Shown here piece by piece: positions 23,572-33,428 of a DNA stretch of 64,000 nucleotides; position 1 is the first letter of the stretch; each line of letters begins with the position of its first letter. The position numbers and the translations under genes were made by a program. This stretch comes from Mycobacterium paraterrae. Its GTDB lineage: Bacteria > Actinomycetota > Actinomycetes > Mycobacteriales > Mycobacteriaceae. Under the pieces are notes generated by a model that saw only the letters and a program-made list of their open reading frames with translations, ran no database searches and had not been told where the DNA came from. Location: positions 744,001-808,000 of the forward strand of contig NZ_CP092488.2 in assembly GCF_022430545.2 (NCBI RefSeq), written 5' to 3'.

Positions 23572-25290
23572 GTGGGTCGTTCGGGACCTTCTCGAATTGG
23601 TGCCGTGGTCCGCATCGGAAACTGCTCGGGTTTCTACGGTGACCGGCATTCCGCGATGCGCGAAATGCTGGCCGGGGGCGAGCTGGACTACGTGACCGGC
23701 GACTACCTCGCCGAGCTGACCATGCTCATCCTTGGCCGCGACAAGATGAAGCATCCCGAGCGCGGCTACGCCAAGACCTTCCTGACCCAGCTCGAAGAGT
23801 GCCTGGGACTGGTCCAGGACCGCGGCGTGCGCATCGTCGCCAACGCCGGCGGGCTGAACCCCGCGGGCCTCGCCGACGCCGTGCGCGCGCTGGCCGATCG
23901 CCTGGGCGTTTCGGCGCGAGTGGCCCATGTCGAGGGCGACGACCTGTCCGGACGGGCTGAGGAGCTCGGGCTGGGCGCACCGCTGACCGCTAATGCGTAC
24001 CTGGGCGCCTGGGGCATCGTCGACTGCCTCAACGACGGCGCCGACATCGTCGTCACCGGCCGAGTGACCGACGCCTCGGTGACCGTCGGACCGGCCGCCG
24101 CCCACTTCGGCTGGCAGCGCACCGACTACGACCGGCTGGCCGGCGCCGTGGTCGCGGGACACGTCATCGAATGCGGCGTCCAGGCCACCGGCGGCAACTA
24201 CTCGTTCTTCACCGAAATCCCCGATCTGAGTTACGCCGGCTTCCCGCTGGCCGAGATCCACGCCGACGGCTCCTCGGTGATCACCAAACATGCCGGCAGC
24301 GGCGGGCTGGTCAGCGTCGACACCGTTACCGCGCAGCTGCTCTACGAGATCACCGGCGCGCGCTACGCCAACCCCGACGCGACGGCCCGAATGGACAGCA
24401 TCGCGCTGAGCTCCGACGGCGCCGACCGGGTACGGATCTCCGGCGTCACCGGTGAGGCGCCGCCGCCCACGCTGAAAGTGTCGCTGAACAGCATCGGCGG
24501 CTTCCGCAACGCGACGACGTTCGTGCTGACCGGTCTGGACATCGACGCCAAGGCGGACCTGGTGCGACGGCAGCTAGAAGCCGCGCTGTCGGTCAAGCCC
24601 GCCGAGCTGGAGTGGACACTGGCCCGCACTGACCACCCCGACGCCGACACCGAACAGGCCGCCAGCGCGCTGCTGAGCTGTGTGGTCCGCGACCCCGACC
24701 CGGCCAATGTGGGACGTCAATTCTCCTCGGCCGCGGTCGAATTGGCGCTGGCCAGCTATCCCGGCTTCACCGTCACCGCGCCGCCGGGTGACGGTCAGGT
24801 CTACGGGGTGTACACCCCGGGTTATGTCGATGCCGCAGCGGTGGCGCACACCGCCGTGCACGCCGACGGCACGCGCGTCGAGATCCCCTGCGCCGCGGAG
24901 ACTCTCGAACTGCAACCGGTCGACGCGCCCGCTTTGCCGGAACCGCTGCCGGTCGGGCCGACCAGGCGAGTTCCTTTGGGCCGCATTGCCGGCGCGCGCA
25001 GCGGCGACAAGGGCGGGTCGGCGAACGTCGGTGTGTGGGTGCGCACCGACGAGCAGTGGCGCTGGCTGGCTCATACGTTGACCGTCGAGTTGCTCCGCGA
25101 GCTGCTGCCCGAGACCGCGGATCTGCCGGTGACCCGGCATCTCCTGCCCAACCTGCGTGCGATCAACTTCGTCATCGAGGACATCCTCGGCCAGGGCGTG
25201 GCTTACCAGGCCCGGTTCGATCCCCAAGCCAAAGGGCTCGGCGAGTGGCTGCGCAGCCGCCACGTCGACATTCCAGAAGGGTTGTTGTGA
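23572..25290 (+). CDS. Acyclic terpene utilization AtuA-like protein (DUF1446)
   Basis: The 572-residue protein (Rv0976c homologue) begins RIGAVVRIGNCSGFYGDRHSAMREML, the start of the DUF1446/AtuA domain, with IVANAGGLNP, DIVVTGRVTDAS and GVQATGGNYSFF, and has the extra C-terminal domain LGRIAGARSGDKGGSANVGVWVRT. AtuA is the first gene of the citronellol/geraniol (acyclic terpene) degradation cluster in Pseudomonas; its reaction is unresolved. GTG 23572 follows a GGAGGGAAGG purine tract. The stop overlaps the next start (GTGA). It leads a six-gene operon of acyl-CoA degradation enzymes. Confidence 0.88.
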   Translation: MGRSGPSRIGAVVRIGNCSGFYGDRHSAMREMLAGGELDYVTGDYLAELTMLILGRDKMKHPERGYAKTFLTQLEECLGLVQDRGVRIVANAGGLNPAGLADAVRALADRLGVSARVAHVEGDDLSGRAEELGLGAPLTANAYLGAWGIVDCLNDGADIVVTGRVTDASVTVGPAAAHFGWQRTDYDRLAGAVVAGHVIECGVQATGGNYSFFTEIPDLSYAGFPLAEIHADGSSVITKHAGSGGLVSVDTVTAQLLYEITGARYANPDATARMDSIALSSDGADRVRISGVTGEAPPPTLKVSLNSIGGFRNATTFVLTGLDIDAKADLVRRQLEAALSVKPAELEWTLARTDHPDADTEQAASALLSCVVRDPDPANVGRQFSSAAVELALASYPGFTVTAPPGDGQVYGVYTPGYVDAAAVAHTAVHADGTRVEIPCAAETLELQPVDAPALPEPLPVGPTRRVPLGRIAGARSGDKGGSANVGVWVRTDEQWRWLAHTLTVELLRELLPETADLPVTRHLLPNLRAINFVIEDILGQGVAYQARFDPQAKGLGEWLRSRHVDIPEGLL

Positions 25291-26435
25291 GCATTTGGAC
25301 CACGCCGGAGCGCGAGGCGCTCCGCAAAACCGTGCGCTCGTTCGCCGAACGGGAGATCTTGCCGCACGTCGACGAGTGGGAGCGCAGCGGTGAGCTGCCG
25401 CGCGAATTGCACCGTGCCGCAGGCGAAGCCGGCCTGCTCGGTGCCAATTTCCCCGAGGAAGTCGGCGGTGGCGGCGGTGACGGCGCCGACGCGGTGATCG
25501 TCTGCGAAGAGCTGCACCAGGCGGGGGTACCCGGCGGAGTGTTCGCCTCGCTGTTCACCTGTGGCATCGCGGTGCCACACATGATCGCCTCCGGCGACCA
25601 GCGGCTGATCGAGGAGTTCGTCCGGCCGACGCTGGCCGGAGAGAAGATCGGCTCGCTGGCCATCACCGAACCTGGCGGCGGCTCCGACGTCGGACACCTG
25701 CGCACCACCGCGACCCGTTCCGGTGATCAGTACATCGTCAACGGCGCCAAGACCTACATCACCTCGGCGGTGCGCGCCGACTACGTCGTCACCGCGGTGC
25801 GGACTGGCGGGCCTGGCGCGGCGGGGGTGTCGCTGCTGCTCGTCGAGAAGGGCACTCCGGGTTTCGAGGTGAGCCGCAAGCTGGACAAGATGGGCTGGCG
25901 CTCCTCCGACACCGCAGAGCTGTCCTACGTCGACGCCGCCGTGCCGGTGGCCAACCTGGTCGGCGTCGAGAACACCGGCTTTGCGCAGATCGCCGAAGCC
26001 TTCGTTTCCGAACGTATCGGCCTTGCCGCACAAGCCTATTCGAGCGCCCAGCGCTGCCTGGACATCACCGTCCAATGGTGCCGCGACCGCGAGACATTCG
26101 GCCGGCCGCTGATCTCGCGGCAGTCGGTGCAGAACACGCTGGCCGAGATGGCCCGCCGGATCGACGTTGCGCGGGTGTACGCGCATCACGTGGTCGAGCG
26201 GCAACTGGCCGGTGAGACCAACCTGATCGCCGAAGTGTGCTTCGCCAAGAACACCGCCGTCGAGGCCGGCGAGTGGGTGGCCAACCAGGGCGTGCAATTG
26301 TTCGGCGGCATGGGCTACATGACCGAATCCGAGATCGAACGCCAATACCGCGACATGCGAATCCTGGGCATTGGTGGCGGAACGACCGAAATCCTCACCT
26401 CACTGGCCGCCAAGCTGCTGGGATTCCAGTCATGA
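25287..26435 (+). CDS. fadE13: Acyl-CoA dehydrogenase FadE13
   Basis: GTG 25287 overlaps the upstream stop. The 382-residue flavoenzyme has LAITEPGGGSDVGHLRTTA, YIVNGAKTYITSAVRADYVV, WCRDRETFGRPL, QLFGGMGYM and a C-terminal RILGIGGGTTEIL. The catalytic Glu of medium-chain dehydrogenases (EGTTEI) is Gly here. Instead a Glu occurs in AFVSERIGLAAQ, where isovaleryl-CoA and long-chain dehydrogenases keep their base. A branched-chain or isoprenoid acyl-CoA substrate is therefore likely. It is followed by accD2 with overlapping codons. Confidence 0.92.
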   Translation: MSIWTTPEREALRKTVRSFAEREILPHVDEWERSGELPRELHRAAGEAGLLGANFPEEVGGGGGDGADAVIVCEELHQAGVPGGVFASLFTCGIAVPHMIASGDQRLIEEFVRPTLAGEKIGSLAITEPGGGSDVGHLRTTATRSGDQYIVNGAKTYITSAVRADYVVTAVRTGGPGAAGVSLLLVEKGTPGFEVSRKLDKMGWRSSDTAELSYVDAAVPVANLVGVENTGFAQIAEAFVSERIGLAAQAYSSAQRCLDITVQWCRDRETFGRPLISRQSVQNTLAEMARRIDVARVYAHHVVERQLAGETNLIAEVCFAKNTAVEAGEWVANQGVQLFGGMGYMTESEIERQYRDMRILGIGGGTTEILTSLAAKLLGFQS

Positions 26436-28027
26436 CGGCCCTGAAGTCGACGCTCGACCCCAAAGGTGACACCTTCACCGCAGCCACCGCTGCCGCTGAG
26501 GCCCGGCTGGAGGAGATCGGGGCCGAGCTGGACAAGGCCCTGGCCGGCGGCGGTGCGAAATACGTTGAGCGCCATCATGCCCGCGGCAAGCTGACCGCGC
26601 GCGAGCGGATCGAGTTGCTGCTCGATGAAGACTCGCCGTTTTTGGAACTCAGCCCGCTGGCCGCCTACGGCAGCGCCTTCACCGTCGGCGCGAGCACCGT
26701 CGTCGGGATCGGCGTGATCGAGGGTGTCGAGTGTCTGGTCGTCGCCAACGACCCGACCGTCAAGGGCGGTACCAGCAACCCGTGGACGCTGAAGAAAATC
26801 TTGCGGGCCAACCAGATCGCCTTCGAAAACCGGCTTCCGGTGATCTCCCTGGTGGAATCCGGCGGCGCGGATCTGCCCACGCAGAAAGAGATCTTCGTCC
26901 CGGGCGGCCGGATGTTCCGCGACCTGACGCGGCTGTCGGCGGCGGGCATCCCGACCATCGCGCTGGTCTTTGGCAACTCGACCGCCGGCGGCGCGTACAT
27001 CCCGGGCATGTCCGATCACGTGGTGATGATCAAGGAGCGCTCGAAGGTGTTCCTGGCCGGCCCGCCGCTGGTCAAGATGGCTACCGGAGAGGAGTCCGAC
27101 GACGAGTCGCTCGGTGGCGCCGAAATGCATTCGCGAGTATCGGGATTGGGCGACTACTTTGCCGTCGACGAGCTGGACGCAATCCGGATCGGACGGCGCA
27201 TCGTCGCGCGGCTGAACTGGACGAAGCAGGGCCCGAAACCGGCGCCGGTGGTCGAGCCGCTGTTCGACGCCGAGGAGTTGATCGGCATCGTCCCGGCCGA
27301 CCTACGCATCCCGTTCGACCCCCGCGAGGTGATCGCCCGTATCGTCGACGGCTCCGACTTCGACGAGTTCAAGGCGATGTACGGCTCGTCGCTGGTCACC
27401 GGCTGGGCCCGGTTGAACGGCTATCCGCTGGGCATCCTGGCCAACGCCCGCGGCGTGCTGTTCAGTGAGGAATCCCAGAAAGCCACCCAGTTCATCCAGC
27501 TGGCGAACCGCTCGAACACGCCATTGCTGTTCCTGCACAACACAACTGGCTATATGGTCGGCAAGGACTACGAGGAAGGCGGGATGATCAAGCACGGCTC
27601 GATGATGATCAACGCCGTCTCGAACTCCACCGTTCCGCACATTTCGCTGCTGATCGGCGCGTCGTACGGCGCCGGGCATTACGGCATGTGCGGCCGCGCC
27701 TACGACCCGCGGTTCCTGTTCGCCTGGCCCAGCGCCAAGTCGGCCGTGATGGGCGGTGCGCAACTGGCCGGGGTGTTGTCGATCGTCAGCCGCGCCGCGG
27801 CGGAGGCCCGCGGGCAGCAGGTCGACGAAGACGCCGATGCCGCGCTGCGGGCCGCGGTCGAAGGTCAGATCGAGGCCGAGTCGCTGCCGATGGTGATGTC
27901 CGGCATGCTCTATGACGACGGCATCATCGACCCGCGGGACACCCGTACCGTGTTGGGAATGTGTTTGTCCGCCATCGCCAATGGCCCGATCAAGGGGACG
28001 TCGAGCTTCGGCGTCTTCCGGATGTGA
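26432..28027 (+). CDS. accD2: Acyl-CoA carboxylase beta subunit AccD2
   Basis: ATG 26432 overlaps the fadE13 stop (ATGA). The 531-residue carboxyltransferase has the two crotonase-like halves, with GGTSNPWTLKKILRANQIAFENRLPVISLVESGGADLP, FGNSTAGGAYIPGMSDHVVM and, in the second half, NTTGYMVGKDYEEGGMIKHGSMM and GASYGAGHYGMCGRAYDPRF. It groups with methylcrotonyl-CoA or geranyl-CoA carboxylase beta subunits rather than propionyl-CoA carboxylase. It should work with the biotinylated alpha subunit encoded next. Substrate choice between methylcrotonyl- and geranyl-type acyl-CoA is open. Confidence 0.93.
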   Translation: MTALKSTLDPKGDTFTAATAAAEARLEEIGAELDKALAGGGAKYVERHHARGKLTARERIELLLDEDSPFLELSPLAAYGSAFTVGASTVVGIGVIEGVECLVVANDPTVKGGTSNPWTLKKILRANQIAFENRLPVISLVESGGADLPTQKEIFVPGGRMFRDLTRLSAAGIPTIALVFGNSTAGGAYIPGMSDHVVMIKERSKVFLAGPPLVKMATGEESDDESLGGAEMHSRVSGLGDYFAVDELDAIRIGRRIVARLNWTKQGPKPAPVVEPLFDAEELIGIVPADLRIPFDPREVIARIVDGSDFDEFKAMYGSSLVTGWARLNGYPLGILANARGVLFSEESQKATQFIQLANRSNTPLLFLHNTTGYMVGKDYEEGGMIKHGSMMINAVSNSTVPHISLLIGASYGAGHYGMCGRAYDPRFLFAWPSAKSAVMGGAQLAGVLSIVSRAAAEARGQQVDEDADAALRAAVEGQIEAESLPMVMSGMLYDDGIIDPRDTRTVLGMCLSAIANGPIKGTSSFGVFRM

Positions 28028-30018
28028 CGGAAATGGGAATCACTCGAGTTCTGGTGGCCAACCGCGGCGAGATCGCCCGCCGGGTGTTTGCGACCTGCCG
28101 CAATCTCGGCATTGGCACCGTCGCGGTGTACACCGACCCGGACGCGGGCGCCCCACACGTCGCCGAGGCCGACGCCCGGGTACGGCTGCCTCAGGCCAGC
28201 GACTACCTCAACGCCGAGGCGATCATCGCCGCCGCGAAAGCCTCCGGCGCTGACGCGGTGCACCCCGGCTACGGGTTCCTCTCGGAGAACGCCGTTTTCG
28301 CGGCCGCCGTGCAGGCCGCCGGGCTGGCATGGATCGGGCCGCCGGTGGACGCGGTCCGCGCGATGGGCTCCAAGATCGAATCCAAGAAGATGATGGCCGC
28401 CGCCGGTGTTCCCGTGCTCGAGGAACTCGACCCCGGCACCGTGACCGCCGCGCAGCTGCCGGTGCTTATCAAGGCGTCCTCCGGCGGCGGTGGCCGCGGC
28501 ATGCGGGTGGTCGACCAATTAGACGCGCTGCCAACCGAAGTCGCGGCGGCGCAACGTGAGGCCCAATCCGCGTTCGGCGACCCGACGGTGTTCTGCGAGC
28601 GCTACCTGCCTACCGGTCACCACGTCGAGGTCCAGGTGATGGCCGACGCGCACGGCACGGTGTGGGCGGTCGGTGAGCGGGAGTGCTCCATTCAGCGCCG
28701 TCACCAGAAGATCATCGAAGAGGCGCCCTCGCCGTTGGTCGAACGCATCCCCGGCATGCGGGCCCGGCTGTTCGAGGCCGCCCGGCTCGCGGCGTCCGCG
28801 ATCGGTTACACCGGCGCCGGCACGGTCGAGTTCCTTGCCGACGACGACGGCGAATTCTTCTTCCTGGAGATGAACACCCGGCTGCAGGTCGAGCACCCGG
28901 TCACCGAGGAGACCACCGGCCTGGACCTGGTCGAGCTGCAGATCGAGGTGGCCGACGGCGGCCGGTTGGACGCCGAACCGCCTGCCGCGCATGGCTCGTC
29001 GATCGAAGCCCGGCTGTACGCCGAAGACCCCGCGCGCGACTGGCAGCCGCAAGCCGGCCAGGTACACCGCATCGACGTGCCCTCGGCCCGCACCCGGTTC
29101 ACCACGCTGGGGGCGCGCACCGGAATCCGCCTGGACTCCGGCATCGTCGACGGCTCGGTGGTCTCGATCCATTACGACCCGATGCTGGCCAAGGTGATCT
29201 CCTACGCCCCGACTCGACGGCAGGCGGCGCTGGTGCTCGCCGATGCACTGGCCCGCGCCCAGGTGCACGGGCTGCGAACCAACCGCGACCTGTTGGTGAA
29301 CGTGTTGCGGCACAAGGCCTTCCTCGCTGGCGACACCGACACGGCGTTCTTCGACACCCACGACCTGACGACGCTGTCCGCTCCGCTGGCCGACAACGCC
29401 GTGGTCCGGACCTCGGCGGTGGCCGCAGCGCTGGCCGACGCCGCGCAGAACCGGGCCGATGCCACCGTGCTCGGCTCGCTGCCCAGCGGCTGGCGCAACC
29501 TGGCGTCGGGCTACCAGGCCAAGACCTACCTCGACGACAGCGGCGCCGAGCACCGCGTCGAATACCGTTTCGGCAGAACCGGTGTGACGCTGCCCGGCAA
29601 CGAATCCGTGCACCTGGTGTCGTCGACTCCGCGCGAAGTTGTGCTGGCTGACGAGCACGGGGTGGCGCGCAGCTTCGCGGTCGAGCGTTATGGCGCCGAT
29701 GTCTACGTCGACTCCGCACAGGGCCCAGTGCACCTCGTCGCACAGCCGCGCTTCCCGGAGCCGGGATCGGCCGTCGAGAAGGGCTCACTGGTTGCGCCCA
29801 TGCCCGGCAACGTGATCCGGCTCGGCGCCGCAGTAGGCGACACCGTCACCGCCGGACAGCCCCTGATCTGGCTGGAGGCGATGAAAATGGAGCACACCAT
29901 CACCGCCCCCGCCGACGGTGTGCTCGCAGAACTCAACGTCGATACCGGCCAACAAGTCGAAGTCGGCGCCGTACTGGCACGCGTCGATACACCCGAAGCA
30001 GAAGGAGAAACCCCGTGA
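28024..30018 (+). CDS. accA2: Biotin-dependent carboxylase alpha subunit AccA2
   Basis: GTG 28024 overlaps the accD2 stop; ATG 28033 is an alternative. The 664-residue protein carries biotin carboxylase (GITRVLVANRGEIARRVFATCRNLGI, IKASSGGGGRGMRVV, FLEMNTRLQVEHPVTEETTGLDLV), a linker domain, and a C-terminal biotinyl domain with EAMKMEH, the lysine at about residue 621. It carboxylates biotin with ATP and bicarbonate and supplies AccD2. Together they form a complete two-subunit carboxylase of the methylcrotonyl/geranyl-CoA type. Confidence 0.94.
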   Translation: MTEMGITRVLVANRGEIARRVFATCRNLGIGTVAVYTDPDAGAPHVAEADARVRLPQASDYLNAEAIIAAAKASGADAVHPGYGFLSENAVFAAAVQAAGLAWIGPPVDAVRAMGSKIESKKMMAAAGVPVLEELDPGTVTAAQLPVLIKASSGGGGRGMRVVDQLDALPTEVAAAQREAQSAFGDPTVFCERYLPTGHHVEVQVMADAHGTVWAVGERECSIQRRHQKIIEEAPSPLVERIPGMRARLFEAARLAASAIGYTGAGTVEFLADDDGEFFFLEMNTRLQVEHPVTEETTGLDLVELQIEVADGGRLDAEPPAAHGSSIEARLYAEDPARDWQPQAGQVHRIDVPSARTRFTTLGARTGIRLDSGIVDGSVVSIHYDPMLAKVISYAPTRRQAALVLADALARAQVHGLRTNRDLLVNVLRHKAFLAGDTDTAFFDTHDLTTLSAPLADNAVVRTSAVAAALADAAQNRADATVLGSLPSGWRNLASGYQAKTYLDDSGAEHRVEYRFGRTGVTLPGNESVHLVSSTPREVVLADEHGVARSFAVERYGADVYVDSAQGPVHLVAQPRFPEPGSAVEKGSLVAPMPGNVIRLGAAVGDTVTAGQPLIWLEAMKMEHTITAPADGVLAELNVDTGQQVEVGAVLARVDTPEAEGETP

Positions 30019-31181
30019 CCGACAGCAGCTTCATCGAGAACGAAGACCGCAAGGCGCTGCGCAAGGCGGTGTCGGACTGGGCCTCGAAATACGGTAGCGA
30101 GTATTACCTCAAGAAGGCCCGCGCCCAGGAACACACCGACGAATTGTGGTTCGAGGCAGGGCAACTCGGCTTCCTCGGGGTGAACCTGCCCGAGGAGTAC
30201 GGTGGCGGCGGCGCAGGCATGTACGAGCTGTCGCTGGTGATGGAGGAGATGGCGGCGGCCGGCAGCGCGCTGCTGCTGATGGTGGTCTCCCCCGCCATCA
30301 ACGGCACGATCATCAGCAAGTTCGGCACCGACGAGCAGAAAAAGCGCTGGATCCCGGGCATCGCCGACGGGACGCTGACAATGGCGTTCGCTATCACCGA
30401 GCCCGATGCGGGATCGAACTCGCACAAGATCACCACCACGGCCCGCCGCGACGGAAGCGACTGGATCATCAAGGGGCAGAAGGTCTACATCTCCGGCGTC
30501 GACCAGGCGCAGGCGGTGCTGGTGGTCGCGCGCAGCGAGGAAGCGAAGACCGGCAAGCTGCGGCCCGCGTTGTTCATGGTGCCCACCGACGCGCCCGGCT
30601 TCACCTACACCCCGATCGACATGGAGATCATCAGCCCCGAGCGACAGTTCCAGGTGTTCCTGGACGACGTGCGGCTGCCCAGCGACGCACTCGTCGGCGC
30701 CGAAGATGCCGCGATCGCACAGCTTTTCGCCGGCCTGAACCCCGAGCGGATCATGGGGGCGGCCAGCGCCGTCGGCATGGGCCGCTTCGCACTGGACCGT
30801 GCCGCCGACTACGTCAAGACCCGCCAGGTGTGGGGCACACCGATCGGCTCGCATCAAGGCCTGTCGCACCCGTTGGCGCAATGTCACATCGAGGTCGAGC
30901 TGGCCAAGCTGATGATGCAGAAGGCCGCCACGCTGTACGACAACGGCGACGACGCCGGCGCCGCCACCGCCGCGAACATGGCGAAATACGCTGCGGCTGA
31001 AGCGGCTAACCGCTCCGTGGACCAGGCCGTGCAGTCGCTCGGCGGTAACGGCCTAACCAAGGAATACGGCGTTGCCGCAATGATGGCCGCGGCGCGACTC
31101 GCCCGCATCGCGCCGGTCAGCCGCGAGATGGTGCTCAACTTCGTCGCGCAGACGTCGCTCGGCCTGCCCCGCAGCTACTGA
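30015..31181 (+). CDS. fadE12: Acyl-CoA dehydrogenase FadE12
   Basis: GTG 30015 overlaps the accA2 stop (GTGA). The 388-residue flavoenzyme has MAFAITEPDAGSNSHKITTTA, WIIKGQKVYISGVDQAQAVLVVARS, FQVFLDDVRLP, TRQVWGTPIGSHQGLSHPLAQ and SLGGNGLTKEYG. A Glu in LNPERIMGAAS occupies the isovaleryl-type catalytic position, and the C-terminal EGT motif is absent (ARIAPVSREMVLNF). Two different dehydrogenases in one operon imply either two oxidation steps or two chain lengths. The stop overlaps the echA7 start (TGATG). Confidence 0.92.
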   Translation: MTDSSFIENEDRKALRKAVSDWASKYGSEYYLKKARAQEHTDELWFEAGQLGFLGVNLPEEYGGGGAGMYELSLVMEEMAAAGSALLLMVVSPAINGTIISKFGTDEQKKRWIPGIADGTLTMAFAITEPDAGSNSHKITTTARRDGSDWIIKGQKVYISGVDQAQAVLVVARSEEAKTGKLRPALFMVPTDAPGFTYTPIDMEIISPERQFQVFLDDVRLPSDALVGAEDAAIAQLFAGLNPERIMGAASAVGMGRFALDRAADYVKTRQVWGTPIGSHQGLSHPLAQCHIEVELAKLMMQKAATLYDNGDDAGAATAANMAKYAAAEAANRSVDQAVQSLGGNGLTKEYGVAAMMAAARLARIAPVSREMVLNFVAQTSLGLPRSY

Positions 31182-31951
31182 TGGACCGGGTGGTCGACTA
31201 CGCCGTCGACGGTCATGTCGCGCGGCTGACCCTGAATTCGCCGCACAACCGCAACGCGCTGTCGACGGCGTTGGTCACCCAACTCCACGAGGGTCTGCGC
31301 GACGCCGCCGCGGATCCCGCGGTGCGGGTCGTCGTGCTCGGGCACACCGGCAACACGTTCTGCGCGGGCGCCGACCTGTCCCAGGGTGCCGCGAATGCGG
31401 ATCCAGCCCAGGCGACCGCGCAACGGTCGCGGGAGATGGCGGCGCTGCTGCGGGCCATCGTCGAGGCGCCGCTGCCCGTGATCGTCGCGGTCGACGGCCA
31501 CGTGCGCGCCGGCGGCATGGGACTGGTCGCCGCGGCCGACATCGCCGTGGCCGGGCCCCGCAGCACGTTCGCGTTGACCGAGGCCCGGATCGGCGTCGCG
31601 CCGGCAATCATCTCGCTGACCCTGCTGCCGAAGCTGACGGCCCGCGCCGCCGCGCGCTACTACCTGACCGGCGAGACGTTCGACGCCGCGACCGCCGCGG
31701 CGATCGGGTTGATCACCGAGGCCGCCCACGACGTCGACGCCGCGGTTGCGGCGTTGGTCGCCGACATCGGCCGCGGCTCGCCGCAGGGCCTGGCCGCGTC
31801 GAAGGCGCTGACCACCGCCGCCGTGCTGGACGGATTCGACCGCGACGCCGAGCGGCTGGGCGCCGAGTCGGCCCGCCTGTTCGTCTCCGACGAAGCCCGG
31901 GAAGGCATGCTGGCGTTCCTGGAAAAGCGGCCGCCCAGCTGGGCCACCTGA
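31181..31951 (+). CDS. echA7: Enoyl-CoA hydratase EchA7
   Basis: The 256-residue crotonase-fold protein has NSPHNRNALSTALVTQLHEGL, the oxyanion-hole strand NTFCAGADLSQG and VDGHVRAGGMGLVAAADIAVAG, and EARIGVAPAIIS. The catalytic Glu pair of classical hydratases is only partly matched (Ala/Gly-rich around RAGGMGL). It could hydrate a methylglutaconyl- or isohexenylglutaconyl-type intermediate produced by the upstream carboxylase. It is the last gene of the overlapping operon; the ClC gene follows after 33 bases. Confidence 0.9.
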   Translation: MDRVVDYAVDGHVARLTLNSPHNRNALSTALVTQLHEGLRDAAADPAVRVVVLGHTGNTFCAGADLSQGAANADPAQATAQRSREMAALLRAIVEAPLPVIVAVDGHVRAGGMGLVAAADIAVAGPRSTFALTEARIGVAPAIISLTLLPKLTARAAARYYLTGETFDAATAAAIGLITEAAHDVDAAVAALVADIGRGSPQGLAASKALTTAAVLDGFDRDAERLGAESARLFVSDEAREGMLAFLEKRPPSWAT

Positions 31952-31984
31952 CACCCGCCCAGGTTCCTCCGCTATGCAAGACGG

Positions 31985-33367
31985 GTGAGTGACGAGACCG
32001 GCGACTGGCGAAACGTCCTTCGCAGCCTGTTCACCGGGTGGCAGCGCCCCACCGAGCATCCGGTCGACGAGGAGGGTGAGGGCGCCGAGAGCCTGATCGG
32101 CTTCGTGGTGGCCGCCGCGATGGTCGGCATCTTGACCGGCGTCAGCGCGGCGACCTTTCGGCTGCTACTCGAGCGCGGAGCGCACCTGCGCGCGGTCGTG
32201 GCCGGGTGGGCGCACGGCTCGTGGTGGGGGCTCGTTGCCGTGATACTCGCCTGCGCGGCCACCGCCGCGATCGCGGCGGCCCTGGTGCACCGCATCGAGC
32301 CGCACGCCGAGGGCAGCGGCATCCCTCGCGTCGAGGCGGTGGCGGACGGCAGGGTGCGGCCCGACCGATTCCGGATCCTGCCCGTGAAATACGTCGGCGG
32401 GCTACTGGCCATCAGCGGCGGCTTGGCGCTGGGACGTGAGGGCCCGTCGGTGCAGATGGGCGGGAGCGCGGCCGTCATCGTCGCCACCCTGACGCGGCGC
32501 AACCTCGCCGACCTGCGGGTACTCGTCGCCGGTGGCGCCGCCGCCGGCCTGGCCACCGCGTTCAACGCGCCGATCGCCGGCGGTGTCTTCGTACTCGAGG
32601 AGCTTCTCAAGCGATTCGATCCGCGTACCACCATCGCCACCCTCGTCGCGTCCGCGTCCGGGTTCGTGGCCGCCCACCTGTTGGTCGAATCGCGCTACGA
32701 CTTCGACATGAAGCCGCTGGCTGATCCGCGGCTCGTCGAGTACGGCTGGATCCTGACGATTGGCGTCGTCACCGGTCTGCTCGGGGTGGCCTACAACAGC
32801 TCCGTGATGGCCGCCTTGAAGCGGGCCGACGCCAGCCGTTGGCCGAAAGAGGTCCGCGCCGCCCTCACCGGCGCGGGGGTAGGGGTTCTCGTGTGGCTCG
32901 CACCGGGGCTGGTCGGTAGCGGGGACGGACTCACCCAGGACGCGTTGCACGGCCGCGGCGCGCTGCTGACGGTCGCCGGTATTTTCCTGCTCCGGTTCGC
33001 GCTCGGAGTCGTCTCCTATGCCGCGGCCACCCCAGGAGGACTGTTCGCACCGATGCTCGTGCTCGGGTCGCAATCCGGTCTCGTGGTGGGATTGGTCGCC
33101 GTGCATCTGACCCCGCACGCGGTACCCAGCCTGCCCGCCTGCGCGCTGATCGGCATGGCGGCGTTTTTCACCGCGTCGGTGCACGCCCCGGTGACCGGAC
33201 TCATCCTGGCCACGGAGATGACCGGCAACACCAACCAGTTACCGCCGATGCTTGCCGCCTGCGCCGTCGCGATGCTGGTCGCCGTCGCAATCCGCTCACG
33301 TCCCATCTACGACCGCCTCGCGGACCGGGCCGCCCAAGCCGCGCGCCGCGAATCCGCCAAACCGTGA
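31985..33367 (+). CDS. ClC-family chloride/proton exchanger
   Basis: The 460-residue membrane protein has the ClC signatures GSGIPRVEAVADG, GREGPSVQMG (gating Glu) and TPGGLFAPMLVLGSQSG, and an internal Glu in GGVFVLEELLKRF at the proton-pathway position. With both glutamates it is expected to be a 2Cl-/H+ antiporter rather than a channel. About ten or more hydrophobic helices are evident, with cytosolic termini and no CBS domains. GTG 31985 is the start. It may help acid resistance. I do not associate a ClC gene with this position in M. tuberculosis. Confidence 0.92.
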   Translation: MSDETGDWRNVLRSLFTGWQRPTEHPVDEEGEGAESLIGFVVAAAMVGILTGVSAATFRLLLERGAHLRAVVAGWAHGSWWGLVAVILACAATAAIAAALVHRIEPHAEGSGIPRVEAVADGRVRPDRFRILPVKYVGGLLAISGGLALGREGPSVQMGGSAAVIVATLTRRNLADLRVLVAGGAAAGLATAFNAPIAGGVFVLEELLKRFDPRTTIATLVASASGFVAAHLLVESRYDFDMKPLADPRLVEYGWILTIGVVTGLLGVAYNSSVMAALKRADASRWPKEVRAALTGAGVGVLVWLAPGLVGSGDGLTQDALHGRGALLTVAGIFLLRFALGVVSYAAATPGGLFAPMLVLGSQSGLVVGLVAVHLTPHAVPSLPACALIGMAAFFTASVHAPVTGLILATEMTGNTNQLPPMLAACAVAMLVAVAIRSRPIYDRLADRAAQAARRESAKP

Positions 33368-33428
33368 GGTTGACGCAACATTTTGGTCAAGATCGCTTGC
33401 TTGAAAAATTCTTCGTCGTAGGCTCGTC

